Positions 8,093-17,130 are shown, numbered from the stretch's first letter. The stretch: 64,000 bases of DNA from Candidatus Wallbacteria bacterium (GCA_028687545.1 JAQTZZ010000001.1:170378-234377), one strand, 5' to 3'. The notes: a model not told the origin generated them from the sequence alone. A program made the numbers and translations.

Positions 8093-9892
8093 CTAGTAGT
8101 TTGGATACGCATTCATGCTGCTCAACCAGCGCTGCATTTTTGCCACGCGTTCGCTCTTGTTTTCAGGAAGCTTGAATGGTCTGCGTCCTCTGGTATCGAA
8201 AATGATACCTACTACGCCTCCGTAAAGTGTATCTTCAATCGAAATCCCGGGACCTGCACCCAGGTCAAGATTTTTAGCCGGTTTTGCATAGAGTTTGGCA
8301 ACCTGCCCGACACCCAGAGGGTAAACCCTGATATCACCGAAAGTCAGTTCATCCTGAATCACCTTGCCGTCAGGCATGCTGATTTTGAATTCCAGGCATT
8401 TTTTACCGTCTTTTTCAGCACCGATGGGAGCAACGCAGGTGCCCAGATAGATCAGGCAGTCTTTTTCAAAGACCTGGGCAGCAGCTTCAGGATGGAAATT
8501 TGTCAGCACTCCCAGCTGAGGCATCATGAAAATAGAATCCACTGTGAGCTGTGTGACTCCTTCAGGCAGGAAGGCATCGATCATCATGATCGCAGCCTGG
8601 TGCCGCCGCGGAGAGTGGGACAGCACGCCGCCGCTGCCGATGATCATGTTCAGGGTAGTCATGTTGACCAGCGAGGAGTCGCTGGACTGGGAGAAGATGT
8701 CACTCATAGTGCGCTCTTTCTGAACACCTTTCAGGCTGACTGCCATTTCCTTGTGCTGAATCAGCGAAAGTCTCAGCGCCTCCCTGGCTACAGCCTGTTC
8801 GAAAATCAGTTCTTCCATGAGCTGCGGAATTGAGGTTGGCCTGATCATCTTGTTCTTGACCCGGTTCATCAGATCCTTCTCATTCATGTCGAACGGTATC
8901 CAGCGCATTACATTATCCAGTCCGGCTTCGGAAACTGTGTTGGAAATGCTGTAGCTCATGCCGAAGTTGGCTGAAACAGTGCGGTTGTATATTCCCTGAA
9001 AAACAGAAAAAACGTCTGTTGTCGCACCGCCAATGTCCACGCCGAGGATCTGTATCTTCTTCTCTCTGGCGATGCGCTGCATGATGGTGCCTACTGCGCC
9101 GGGTGTTGGTTCGATTTCATAATCAGTCATTGCCATCAGTTGCTTGTATCCAGGTGCCTGCTGCATTACATGCTCCAAAAACTGGTCATGGATCAGATGT
9201 CTGGCAGGCAGCAGATTTTCACGCTCCAACACCGGGCGGAGATTGTCTGTAACGGTCAGGGCGACTTTTTTACTGATCAGTTCCTTGACCAATTCGCGGG
9301 CATCCTTGTTCCCTGCATAGATTACCGGTAGCTGGAAGGTGATCCCGAATCTTGGTTTAGGGTCGGCTGCAGCAAGGATCTGGGCGATTTCCACCACGTG
9401 CTTAGTGGTGCCTCCGTCGATGCCTCCGGAAAACAGGATCATATCCGGCCGGAGTTTGCGGATGCGCTCAATCTTCTGATGGGGCAGCCTGCCGTCGTTG
9501 CTGGCAATGGTATCCATGACTATGGCGCCAGCGCCTAGTGCGGCGCGTGCAGCCGATTCAGCGCTCATGGCCTTGACTACGCCTGCCACCATCATCTGCA
9601 GTCCGCCTCCGGCGCTGCTGGTGGAAATATAAATATCGAATCCATCACTGCCCTTTTTGGGTTTCAACAAGGTGTCCCCGTCCGTGAACTTCCGCCCCAC
9701 GATTTCTTCCAGCTCGTTGATGGCGTTAAAAACACCCTTGGTGACGTCTTCTACAGGAGCTTCAACCGTTGTCGGAGCTTCACCTCTCGCGATCAGGCGG
9801 AATTCCTCGCCCTGCTGTTCGATCAGGATTGCTTTGGTGGTAGTGCTGCCACAGTCAGTGGCAACGATAGTCCTGATGTCCTCTTTTTTCAT
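8093..9892 (-). CDS. GlmL/MutL-family actin-fold ATPase
   Basis: This 599-residue protein has the two phosphate loops of the ASKHA (actin/Hsp70/sugar kinase) fold: ATDCGSTTTKAILIE at residues 10-24 and LGVDIGGATTDVFSVF near residue 310. It also has an FSGGIDGGTTKHV adenosine-type glycine loop near residue 155. This is the arrangement of GlmL (MutL), annotated as a glutamate-mutase accessory or reactivation protein. No glutamate mutase subunit (GlmS or GlmE) is nearby. Its neighbours are membrane proteins, including a DUF6754-like one. I infer it is the cytoplasmic ATPase of that membrane cluster rather than a B12-enzyme chaperone. AAGGAG lies six bases before the ATG. Confidence 0.8.
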   Translation of the reverse strand: MKKEDIRTIVATDCGSTTTKAILIEQQGEEFRLIARGEAPTTVEAPVEDVTKGVFNAINELEEIVGRKFTDGDTLLKPKKGSDGFDIYISTSSAGGGLQMMVAGVVKAMSAESAARAALGAGAIVMDTIASNDGRLPHQKIERIRKLRPDMILFSGGIDGGTTKHVVEIAQILAAADPKPRFGITFQLPVIYAGNKDARELVKELISKKVALTVTDNLRPVLERENLLPARHLIHDQFLEHVMQQAPGYKQLMAMTDYEIEPTPGAVGTIMQRIAREKKIQILGVDIGGATTDVFSVFQGIYNRTVSANFGMSYSISNTVSEAGLDNVMRWIPFDMNEKDLMNRVKNKMIRPTSIPQLMEELIFEQAVAREALRLSLIQHKEMAVSLKGVQKERTMSDIFSQSSDSSLVNMTTLNMIIGSGGVLSHSPRRHQAAIMMIDAFLPEGVTQLTVDSIFMMPQLGVLTNFHPEAAAQVFEKDCLIYLGTCVAPIGAEKDGKKCLEFKISMPDGKVIQDELTFGDIRVYPLGVGQVAKLYAKPAKNLDLGAGPGISIEDTLYGGVVGIIFDTRGRRPFKLPENKSERVAKMQRWLSSMNAYPNY

Positions 9893-9956
9893 AAAAACTC
9901 CTTAGGAGGATTTTTGGTAAAAAACAGATGAATTTTATCAGAAAACCAGTGGTTTT

Positions 9957-10250
9957 TCAAATTTTCTCCCCGGCTTCCCTTTTACGGGTGATGTCTTCCA
10001 GAGTCTGGATCAGCTGTTCGATGCTTTCCCGATCTTCCAGGATCTGCTGGAATCTCTTGTAATCCTTGATGTCCAGAAAAAGAGACACCAGCGGCTCCGC
10101 ACCCAGCATCATCTGGGAGCTGATGAAATTCAAGGGTTTCATTGATTCCAGGAAGAAAATCAGCGGGGCTTCCAGCCTCCTCCTGACAACTTTCCTGGCA
10201 TATTTTTCCAGAAGTTCATGGTCTTCAGCACTCAGAATGTGATTATCCAT
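9957..10250 (-). CDS. Small soluble protein of the DUF6754/GlmL cluster
   Basis: This 97-residue, mainly helical, charged protein (MDNHILSAEDHELLEKYARK at the start, ending in TLEDITRKREAGEKI) has no signal peptide, membrane span or known motif. Two segments look amphipathic and are separated by a more hydrophobic stretch, FLESMKPLNFISSQMMLGAEPLVSLFLDI, given here only by its position near residues 33-62. Its start lies three bases after the stop of the 137-residue gene upstream, so it depends on coupling within the operon. I do not recognise a family. Confidence 0.6.
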   Translation of the reverse strand: MDNHILSAEDHELLEKYARKVVRRRLEAPLIFFLESMKPLNFISSQMMLGAEPLVSLFLDIKDYKRFQQILEDRESIEQLIQTLEDITRKREAGEKI

Positions 10251-10253
10251 GCT

Positions 10254-10667
10254 TTATTTTTTCCCGTCCTGAACTGTACCCGTTTTCTGCCTGGCGAAAG
10301 CCAGAATTTCAATTTTCTTTTCCGCTTTGGAGGGCAGGAACAGGCCTCGAAAATTGTCCAGTCTGGAAGGTTTCGCGAACGGGCTCAGGAAAACTCCGTT
10401 CCTGCAGTCCAGGACACGCTGAAAATCGCTCCATTTGCGGGTTGAGGTTACTCCGAGGTGAGTGATTGTGATACCTGAATCTTCCATCAGGTATTCTGTG
10501 GGAAAGAAAAAGCCATGCAGAGACATAAAAAAAAGGAGGGCGGCCAGTGCCACCCATCCAATATTCTCACCAATCAGGAATAACCCGGCAAGGAAGGCCA
10601 GGATGATCAGCAGAATCGTAGCCAGTCTTTTCCTGTCCTCAACCAGCGGGTGTACTCTCCAATTCAT
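10254..10667 (-). CDS. Small membrane protein with two transmembrane segments, possible PH-like domain
   Basis: This 137-residue protein starts with a basic N-terminus (MNWRVHPLVEDRKRL). Two adjacent hydrophobic helices follow (residues 17-33 and 38-53), then a mostly beta-strand cytoplasmic part with SGITITHLGVTSTRKWSDFQ near residues 63-82. A double helix hairpin followed by a beta domain with a conserved W-S-D-F turn is the layout of bacterial PH-like (bPH) membrane proteins; this is my inference from shape. The gene sits one base downstream of the preceding stop codon in the same operon. Confidence 0.6.
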   Translation of the reverse strand: MNWRVHPLVEDRKRLATILLIILAFLAGLFLIGENIGWVALAALLFFMSLHGFFFPTEYLMEDSGITITHLGVTSTRKWSDFQRVLDCRNGVFLSPFAKPSRLDNFRGLFLPSKAEKKIEILAFARQKTGTVQDGKK

Positions 10668-10668
10668 G

Positions 10669-11304
10669 TCAGGAAATCACATGCAGCCATCGCTCCATCA
10701 GGAACTGCATTCGGCCGATCAGAAGCGAGATACGGGCCATCACTGTGTTCCCGAATGATCCTCCCAGCATGATCATCAGAAAGCAGATACCTACAAAAGA
10801 CACGTTTTTATAGATGCCTTTGTGCTCCACTGAAAAGAAGAAATAAAAGAGCGATGTGAGCACTCCGGCAATCAGGATCAGATTCTGGAGGTTGGTGATA
10901 AAATCACCGCCCATGATCGGTTTCAGGGTATCGTAAATCTGAGCCATGATATCTGTCTGGACTGAAGCGGTGATGGCGAGTCCGGATCCAAGACCGACAA
11001 TGTATGCCATCGGCCAGCGCGAAAGCCAGGCAAAATCCTTGTTCAGCCTGGCTACCATCATTAACCCCAGAATGCCTGGAATCAGATACCACCAGTTGTG
11101 TTCCGCTAGTTTGTCCACAAGATTGGGTTTCACCTGATTGAAATATGTGATGGTCAGGAGATAGCCGTTAGCCACACCGATGAAAATATATTCAGCCAGC
11201 CGGTATACGATGTTGTCCTTATAGAGGAAGCTGAAGATAGCTAGCGTGAGCAGGGCTCCGATCCAGACTCCGGCGGTTTCGTTATAGAAAATTCCATGTT
11301 CCAT
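10669..11304 (-). CDS. Polytopic membrane protein of the DUF6754/GlmL cluster
   Basis: This 211-residue protein has about six hydrophobic segments (for example VWIGALLTLAIFSFLY near residue 11 and LILIAGVLTSLFYFFFSV near residue 140). A short hydrophilic loop YDTLKPIMGGDFITNLQN precedes the fourth or fifth helix. No transporter signature is visible. An AGGGGG ribosome site overlaps the stop of the upstream gene, and the start codon follows it after a few bases. It probably forms part of a membrane complex with the neighbouring genes. No family recognised. Confidence 0.65.
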   Translation of the reverse strand: MEHGIFYNETAGVWIGALLTLAIFSFLYKDNIVYRLAEYIFIGVANGYLLTITYFNQVKPNLVDKLAEHNWWYLIPGILGLMMVARLNKDFAWLSRWPMAYIVGLGSGLAITASVQTDIMAQIYDTLKPIMGGDFITNLQNLILIAGVLTSLFYFFFSVEHKGIYKNVSFVGICFLMIMLGGSFGNTVMARISLLIGRMQFLMERWLHVIS

Positions 11305-11312
11305 GTTGCCCC

Positions 11313-12134
11313 CTATTTCTTTCCGTATTTTTCGGTCAGGTAAATGACATTGCCAAGGATGATGAATCCGATGATCACCAGATGCGACATGGACTGGGCG
11401 TCCATTCCCCTGATTCCCTTGCCTGGTGCTCCGACCATTTTTTCATATTCAGCTGCCCCTGCCAGTCCGTTGATCAGACCCTTGAACTGACCTGAGCTGT
11501 AATACGGATAGAATTCTGTGGCTGAGACTGCGGTGCAGCCAGTGATCACATCAACGTGGTATTTTGTGCCGCCATACGCAACCCAGACAACTCCTCCGGA
11601 AGAACCTGCAGACAGGGAGATGACCAAACCGAAGGAGGAATAGTTCTTGACGTCCTGCAGAATCGGAAGTTCCCTGATATCGGTTCCAGCCTGGTCCTTA
11701 GGAAAGGCAATCGTGAAATCAGAACCGATGGAGTTTACGACCACTAAACCGCCGGCCTTGTACCCAACATTCACATAATCAGTTCCATATGTGAGTGTTG
11801 GATAATCCTTCTTGATTTCGCCGAAGGCTTTATTCATTTCAGCCGGGCCCTGAGGCCAGAGGCCGGTCATCACAACCCTCAGCTTTTTCTGGAAGCAGTG
11901 GCGCAGTATGGCTATATTCATCGGAAACAATTCAGCTTCGCTGCCAGGGTCATAGTCAGCTGAAAAAAGCACTCTTGATCCGGGAGGGAGGTTGTCCACT
12001 GCCTGGAATGCCCTTCTGGTCTCTTCTGTGATTACGATCGGCAGGCCGATCGGATTGAGCATCGGAATGATCACAGAGAGAGCTACACAGAGATAAATGA
12101 TTCTTTTATCCAGATTTTTTATTTTTTCCCACAT
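11313..12134 (-). CDS. Membrane-anchored protein with DUF6754-like partner domain
   Basis: I place the start at ATG 12134, which follows GGAGGTGGAG at correct spacing and lies one base after the upstream stop; a longer frame to 12218 has no ribosome site. The 273-residue product has an N-terminal transmembrane helix (IIYLCVALSVIIPMLNPI), a globular alpha/beta domain of about 200 residues and a C-terminal helix (LVIIGFIILGNVIYLT). The globular part includes PPGSRVLFSADYDPGSEAEL near residue 47, a LRVVMTGLWPQGP strand, and GCTAVSATEFYPYYSSGQFKG near residues 200-220. With both ends membrane-embedded, this domain is probably held close to the membrane. Function unknown. Confidence 0.65.
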   Translation of the reverse strand: MWEKIKNLDKRIIYLCVALSVIIPMLNPIGLPIVITEETRRAFQAVDNLPPGSRVLFSADYDPGSEAELFPMNIAILRHCFQKKLRVVMTGLWPQGPAEMNKAFGEIKKDYPTLTYGTDYVNVGYKAGGLVVVNSIGSDFTIAFPKDQAGTDIRELPILQDVKNYSSFGLVISLSAGSSGGVVWVAYGGTKYHVDVITGCTAVSATEFYPYYSSGQFKGLINGLAGAAEYEKMVGAPGKGIRGMDAQSMSHLVIIGFIILGNVIYLTEKYGKK

Positions 12135-12135
12135 G

Positions 12136-12759
12136 TTAGTCTCCACCTCCCAGATATGCTCTTTCCAGTCCGAAAATAATCTTGATCGACATGGAGACTG
12201 CACCGATGGCGACTCCAATTGTGATCGCCCTCATAGCGCCTGTGGCGAAGTAATTCATGATCCAGGACTGGACTGTCGGGAACTGGTCCCAGATCGCTGA
12301 TCCGATCGGCACACGTCCCAGCATCACGAAAAATCCGGCGATCATCATCAGCGTGGCTTCCTTGGTCTTGATGCGGAAAGCCCTGAAAGAAGCGGAAGAT
12401 ACATAGAAGGCCAGCAGGGAGAACATGGTGGCCTGCAGCGGATTATAAATGAAATTGTAGACAAAACTGAAGTTCGTCGTGCCGTCCATATCTGCCTTGT
12501 CCAGAAAACCCACGATCGAGGTGAAAAAGAAGAAAAAGATCAGAACGACCGACAAGCCCCAGTTTTTTCCCTGGCGGTAGACATTGGAAGAATGCACCAT
12601 CAGGAGATTCAAGATGGCTACGAGCAGAGCGAAGGCCGCAATGACCAGGTATCCGCGCTGGCCTGCGTCGCTGATATCTGAAAGAGCTGGGGCAAAGAAC
12701 GCGATGACGAAAAATATCCCGGTGCAAAAGGTAATCAGCAATGGTATGTTTCTTTTCAT
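12136..12759 (-). CDS. Polytopic membrane protein of the DUF6754/GlmL cluster
   Basis: This 207-residue protein has about six transmembrane helices, beginning with a signal-anchor-like helix (MKRNIPLLITFCTGIFFVIA). A very hydrophobic helix VVLIFFFFFTSIVGFL lies near residue 72. It ends in a short cytoplasmic tail, LERAYLGGGD. The purine-rich codons of that tail also form the ribosome site of the next gene, so the two are coupled. It has no recognised transporter motif. It starts nine bases after the DUF6754-like gene. Confidence 0.65.
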   Translation of the reverse strand: MKRNIPLLITFCTGIFFVIAFFAPALSDISDAGQRGYLVIAAFALLVAILNLLMVHSSNVYRQGKNWGLSVVLIFFFFFTSIVGFLDKADMDGTTNFSFVYNFIYNPLQATMFSLLAFYVSSASFRAFRIKTKEATLMMIAGFFVMLGRVPIGSAIWDQFPTVQSWIMNYFATGAMRAITIGVAIGAVSMSIKIIFGLERAYLGGGD

Positions 12760-12768
12760 CAGGCCTCC

Positions 12769-13938
12769 TTAATTTTTGACCTGGAACAGGTCCTTGAAAA
12801 AATCGAACCATGGGGTGCCGGTAAATTTAGCGATAGAAGTCATGATCACTCCGATGACGATCGAGATCATGACTATCAGTTTCCCTGCGTCCTGACCTTT
12901 GAGGCTGCCGAGTTGCATCGGTTCTCTGGAGAAGTAGGCGGAGGCTGCGTATAACTCTTCTCCTATGATCGTATAGTCGCAGGCTGCGACGAAAAAGGGC
13001 AGCTGGGATGGCATTGTGGTTCCGGCAATCTGAATGGCCTTGATCGAGTTTCCGGTCTCTGCCAGAACAAGCGATTCGGCGTAGAAGGTTCCCAGGTAAA
13101 AAATAGTGGCCGGTTTTTCACGTATCATTTTGCCGCAGACTCCGGCTGCATAGCTGAACTGGTCATTAGCTATATAACGGACACAATCTTCTTTATAGGT
13201 ATCCGGACGCCCTACCTTTAGGTGGGCTTCCTTGATCACTTCCTTGGCTGTGGAGAAGACGATGGGTCCGGCGACAGGGACTGTGATTTCAGTATCATAT
13301 TCCGCGGTTTTCTTGGCAATATGCCCCAGAATCGAGATGGCTGCAATCGTAGGAAGGTCGTCCATGTCGTAAATGCCAGGCACGAACATCACCTCGCGTC
13401 CCATTTCAGTGGCGCGACCCACTGCCTCATCAATGGCCGAGAGACCGGCGATCGGCCGAACATAGAGATCCTGGCCCTTCAAGGCTGAAGTGATGTAGAA
13501 ACCAACAAAACCGGCGATTACCAGCAGGGCTACCAGGAGATTGCCTAGTTCCGGGTTGAACATGCGGTGTTTTTTCTGATAGTCATTCGTGAAGTCGGCT
13601 GACAGCTGGGTGACGATTTCGGCTTCAACTGAGCCTTTCTGAAGATAGGTCTTGATCTGTCCCTCGATCTGTTCGAGATTCCAGTCTTTTACTCCGTTGC
13701 TTTCCAGGGACTTGATCACAAGATTCTTGACTTTGTCGATGGCGAACTGAGTGACTGGAGCCGCGGCTGCTGGAGCATTCACCGCCGCTTCCACTGGGGC
13801 AGCAGTTGAAGTTTCGACAGATGCCGCAGTTGTAATGGCGGCTTCCTGTGTGGCTGCGGCCGGAGGCGCTTCCTCAGCCAGAAGCATGCACCCTGTGAAG
13901 AAGATCATCATCAACAGTAGCAGCTTTTCCTTTTTCAT
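12769..13938 (-). CDS. DUF6754-like membrane protein, first gene of cluster
   Basis: This 389-residue protein has a signal sequence (LLLLMMIFFTGCMLLAEEA, with a possible lipobox FTGC) and an Ala/Pro/Thr-rich linker to about residue 65. A charged helical region and a transmembrane helix near residue 140 (LLVALLVIAGFVGFYI) follow. Next is a domain of about 200 residues beginning RPIAGLSAIDEAVGRATEMG, and finally a second membrane helix (GKLIVMISIVIGVIMTS). The RPI-x-A-x-EAVGRA-EMGR opening and the later GTFYAESLVLAE segment are what I associate with DUF6754. The protein family has no assigned function that I know. AAGGAG precedes the ATG at eight bases. It leads the eight-gene cluster. Confidence 0.7.
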   Translation of the reverse strand: MKKEKLLLLMMIFFTGCMLLAEEAPPAAATQEAAITTAASVETSTAAPVEAAVNAPAAAAPVTQFAIDKVKNLVIKSLESNGVKDWNLEQIEGQIKTYLQKGSVEAEIVTQLSADFTNDYQKKHRMFNPELGNLLVALLVIAGFVGFYITSALKGQDLYVRPIAGLSAIDEAVGRATEMGREVMFVPGIYDMDDLPTIAAISILGHIAKKTAEYDTEITVPVAGPIVFSTAKEVIKEAHLKVGRPDTYKEDCVRYIANDQFSYAAGVCGKMIREKPATIFYLGTFYAESLVLAETGNSIKAIQIAGTTMPSQLPFFVAACDYTIIGEELYAASAYFSREPMQLGSLKGQDAGKLIVMISIVIGVIMTSIAKFTGTPWFDFFKDLFQVKN

Positions 13939-14019
13939 TTATGACTCCTTTTGTAAAAAGATCTGAAAAAAAACAGAATCCCCTCCCTAAGCTATATTGT
14001 TTTTCTATTCCCATTTCAC

Positions 14020-14047
14020 ATTATCTACAGGCAGACATTGATCTCAA
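14020..14047 (-). promoter_or_regulatory. Possible sigma-70 promoter of the DUF6754/GlmL cluster
   Basis: On the minus strand TTGAGA (14042-14047) is followed after 16 bases by GATAAT (14020-14025), about 80 bases upstream of the DUF6754-like start codon. The boxes are near consensus and spacing is acceptable. The 215-base gap 13939-14153 contains no gene that I can support. Confidence 0.35.
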
Positions 14048-14153
14048 GTTACATTTTCCTGCAGATGGATTTAGGATTATTTTAATCAGGGAGGTTTTTA
14101 AAGTCAAAGGGAAATTTATTTTTCGGGATTCTCTAAGATTTGTGCCATTCCGG

Positions 14154-14522
14154 TCACTGACCGAGCTGGATCGCGGCATCCTGGGCAAAGACCCTGATAT
14201 TGTTTTTCATGATGTTCACTGAATAAACGACAGCCGTGCCACTTTCACTGACCATCACAGACGCATTGACCGAAGTGTCCCCTGTGAGTTGAATTTCTGC
14301 CGGTTTACCCTTCAGACAGACAATTTTTGGGGAGGCGTAAGTTTCGTTTGTATAAATGTCTTTGATGGTCAGAGCGCAGAAGTAGTTGCCTGATTTGTAA
14401 GGTTGGATTTCCCATCTCACACTGTACTGATTATCCGAATAATTTTTTCCGATCGCTCCACTCAGCAGGCAGACCGAGAACAGCATGATCAAGATGCTGG
14501 AGAAGAGAAATGATTTTTTCAT
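14154..14522 (-). CDS. Small secreted protein of unknown function
   Basis: The start is ATG 14522, which follows GGGAGGAACT directly; an upstream ATG at 14549 lacks a ribosome site. The 122-residue product has a typical signal peptide (MKKSFLFSSILIMLFSVCLLSGA). It is followed by a compact beta-rich domain with SVRWEIQPYKSGNYFCALTI near residue 36 and ASVMVSESGTAVVYSVNIMK near residue 87. The alternating pattern suggests a small immunoglobulin-like or beta-sandwich fold. No catalytic residues can be proposed. It lies upstream of, and in the same direction as, the DUF6754 cluster, but is separated from it by 215 bases. Confidence 0.6.
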   Translation of the reverse strand: MKKSFLFSSILIMLFSVCLLSGAIGKNYSDNQYSVRWEIQPYKSGNYFCALTIKDIYTNETYASPKIVCLKGKPAEIQLTGDTSVNASVMVSESGTAVVYSVNIMKNNIRVFAQDAAIQLGQ

Positions 14523-14838
14523 AGTTCCTCCCAATAGTATTTGTTTCATACTCTTTCGACTGGATCAGAAAAAAGGTGAGACGGAAGTAGTAACAGATTT
14601 GCGGAAATTGGTTACTGATTCTTATTGAGCTTTTACCTGGCCAAAGAAGCATTGAAAACTGCGAAATCGGCCAGTAGAATGGAATTCGTTGGACAGTTAA
14701 AGATCATCGGAGACTGTTGTCAGCCTGAGGGCGACAGCACGAAGGATGATTACAGCGTCAGATCCCCAAAGTGGGATTATTGATTGCAGATCAATAAGTG
14801 GACTCAACACTCAAACCGTTTTGGAGTAAAATGTTTTC
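14523..14838. other. Intergenic region between divergent genes
   Basis: These 316 bases separate the minus-strand secreted protein gene from the plus-strand membrane spermidine-synthase-like gene. I see no gene here. Around 14713-14755 there is a segment reading GCCTGAGGGCGACAGCACG that resembles a repeat widely dispersed in environmental genomes. The plus-strand gene has only a distant GGAG ahead of its ATG, so its exact control is unclear. Confidence 0.4.
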
Positions 14839-17130
14839 ATGAACGATCTGAAATACAGCCTCATCCATTCTTTGATCCCATCCCAGGCCGCATTCGTGTC
14901 CGGCATGACAGGCATCATCTGTCAGATCTTACTTCTGAGGGAACTCCTGGTGCTTTTTTCAGGGAATGAATTCGCCATCGGCTTTATCCTGGGCTCCTGG
15001 GTACTATGGGAAGCGGCCGGATCTTTGCTGGCAGGGAATCTTCTTGACAAGGTGGACGGAAGAAAAGCCTATTCTGTCTGCAATCTTCTTTTCCTGATCA
15101 GCTTTTTTGTAAACATTATGCTGATCAGAGATTTCAAGGTGCTGACAGGGACCGGAATGGGGGTGATCGAAAGCCTGACAGCTTCAGTGCTGCTGCTATT
15201 TCCGTCCGGGATCTCTCACGGAGCCCTTCTGGTGTTGGCAATCCGCTTGTTCGATGGAACAGGAGCAGCCGGATCCGGATTCGGCAGAGCATATTTTTTT
15301 GAAACCATGGGAACGATTGCCGGTGGAATTCTGGGCTCCTATTTTCTGCTTCCCGGAGTCATGAGTTTCTCAATCGCAGCAGTCTGCCTCTGCGCAGGTA
15401 TCTTGTCCACTCTTCCGCTGCTCAAAGGGCGGACATTTTTCCTGGCCTTGCTGGTTCTTCTAGTACTCTCGATTTTCTCAGGGCCGGGTTTACAGAAACT
15501 GAATCAATTTACCCTCAGCAGGCAGTGGAAAAAAGAACCTGCTTACTATGGCAACAGTTTTTATCAGAACATCGCAGTAATCAAAGAAGAAGAGCAGTAT
15601 ACGTTTTTTACGGATGGAATCCCCAGGCTGACCCTGCCGCCTGCAGAAATAGAGGCAATGGAAGATTTCGTGCACTTTCCCATGCTGTCACAGGACAACC
15701 CTGAAGCAGTGCTTGTGCTTGGCAATGGAATAGGAGGAGTTTTACGGGAAGTGGAAAAATATTCCTCTGTCAGGAGGATAGACTGCCTGGAGCCTGACCC
15801 GACTTTTCTCGCGACTGTCTGTGATTTTTCGCGAAGGGCAGGCCTTTCCGAACTTGCCGATCCCAGAGTCACCGTGTTTCCTGAGGACGGCCGCTTTTTT
15901 GTGCAGCACAGCCTGAACGGAAAATCCGCGGCTTTTCCGGACAGGAGATACGACGTTATTCTGATGGGAATTCCAGCGCCTGACACGCTGCAGTCAAACC
16001 GTTTCTTCACTGCGGAATTTTTCGGAAACGCCGGACAATTGCTCGGAGACGGGGGGGTTTTTGTTTGCTCGCTCCCCGGTTCCCTGGCATATTACGGGCC
16101 TGAGCTCAGAAAATTAAATGCAGTGGTGCTGCATGCGCTGGAGCGGTCCTTCAGGCAGGTGGTTGTGCTTCCTGGTTATCAGAATCTCTTCCTGTGTTTT
16201 AATGCTTCCGTGGTTTTTCCGACTCCGGAGGGGCTGGCAGAAAGGCTTTCCGGATCCGGTATTTCCACGCTGGCGTTCAACAGGTATTCAATAGCTTCCC
16301 GGATGAGGAATGAATACCGGGACTGGTTTTACTCGGCCATGGCCGATCCTGCCGGATACAACAGCGACCGGAAGCCCATTGCGGTGTTTTATGATCTGGC
16401 CTATCGCAGCCAGATTTACGATTACAGGCTGAGCTGGATTTTCGGGGTACTTTCGCAGCCGGGATGGGCGATTGCACTGTTTCTGGCTGCTTGTCTGATC
16501 TCTGGCCTGACCGGAAAGATAAAACCCGCTGTGGCTTTCAGCCTTGGCAGCACAGGCTTTTCAGGGATGCTTTTTCAGCTTCTGCTTCTGTTCGGGTTCC
16601 AGGCGGCCTGGGGTGTCGTTTTTTACGAAACAGGGCTCTTCACTGCCTGCCTGATGGGAGGGATCGCCCTGGGTACATTCCTGACCAGCCGTTCGCTGGA
16701 GCGTGACTCAGGGAAGGGGTTTTTCGGATTTTCTGATCGACAGGCTCTCCTGGGGCTGGAGATCATTTTCTTCGTTTTTTTTCTTAGCCAGTCCCTTGTC
16801 TTCGGATTCATTGACCCTTTCTTGAGCGGTTCCGTGTCAATACACTGCTTCTTTCTGCTGCCCCTCTTTTTCACCGGAGTAATCATGGGCATGGAATTTC
16901 TCCTCTGCAATCGGATCTGCCTGAAGTCATCTCAGGCCGGTCAGGGGAGGGCAGCCGGCCTGATTTTTGCTTCAGACCTTTTCGGTGGTTTCCTGGGCGG
17001 AGTCATGAGCGGTTTTTTTATCCAGGCAGCTCTTGGCTGGCCTGCCATCTGTCTGATGCTGGCTGCCCTGAAGCTGGTCAGCCTGTATTGGCTGACTGTG
17101 GCATTTCAAAAAAAAATATTTGAGATATAA
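14839..17130 (+). CDS. Polytopic membrane protein with spermidine synthase-like domain
   Basis: This 763-residue protein starts with about six transmembrane helices (residues 14-215). A cytoplasmic Rossmann methyltransferase-type domain (about 225-520) resembles spermidine synthase. It closes with about seven further helices (530-760). The nucleotide-binding loop is VLVLGNGIGGVLREVEKYSS near residue 295, followed by the acidic strand end DCLEPDPTF. A second conserved strand YDVILMGIPAPDT is near residue 370; in true SpeE the corresponding position is usually D-L-I-I-x-D-x-x-D-P, so the polyamine-site aspartates look altered (LMGIPAP). This agrees with a membrane relative rather than a working spermidine synthase. 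The substrate is unknown. Confidence 0.75.
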   Translation: MNDLKYSLIHSLIPSQAAFVSGMTGIICQILLLRELLVLFSGNEFAIGFILGSWVLWEAAGSLLAGNLLDKVDGRKAYSVCNLLFLISFFVNIMLIRDFKVLTGTGMGVIESLTASVLLLFPSGISHGALLVLAIRLFDGTGAAGSGFGRAYFFETMGTIAGGILGSYFLLPGVMSFSIAAVCLCAGILSTLPLLKGRTFFLALLVLLVLSIFSGPGLQKLNQFTLSRQWKKEPAYYGNSFYQNIAVIKEEEQYTFFTDGIPRLTLPPAEIEAMEDFVHFPMLSQDNPEAVLVLGNGIGGVLREVEKYSSVRRIDCLEPDPTFLATVCDFSRRAGLSELADPRVTVFPEDGRFFVQHSLNGKSAAFPDRRYDVILMGIPAPDTLQSNRFFTAEFFGNAGQLLGDGGVFVCSLPGSLAYYGPELRKLNAVVLHALERSFRQVVVLPGYQNLFLCFNASVVFPTPEGLAERLSGSGISTLAFNRYSIASRMRNEYRDWFYSAMADPAGYNSDRKPIAVFYDLAYRSQIYDYRLSWIFGVLSQPGWAIALFLAACLISGLTGKIKPAVAFSLGSTGFSGMLFQLLLLFGFQAAWGVVFYETGLFTACLMGGIALGTFLTSRSLERDSGKGFFGFSDRQALLGLEIIFFVFFLSQSLVFGFIDPFLSGSVSIHCFFLLPLFFTGVIMGMEFLLCNRICLKSSQAGQGRAAGLIFASDLFGGFLGGVMSGFFIQAALGWPAICLMLAALKLVSLYWLTVAFQKKIFEI

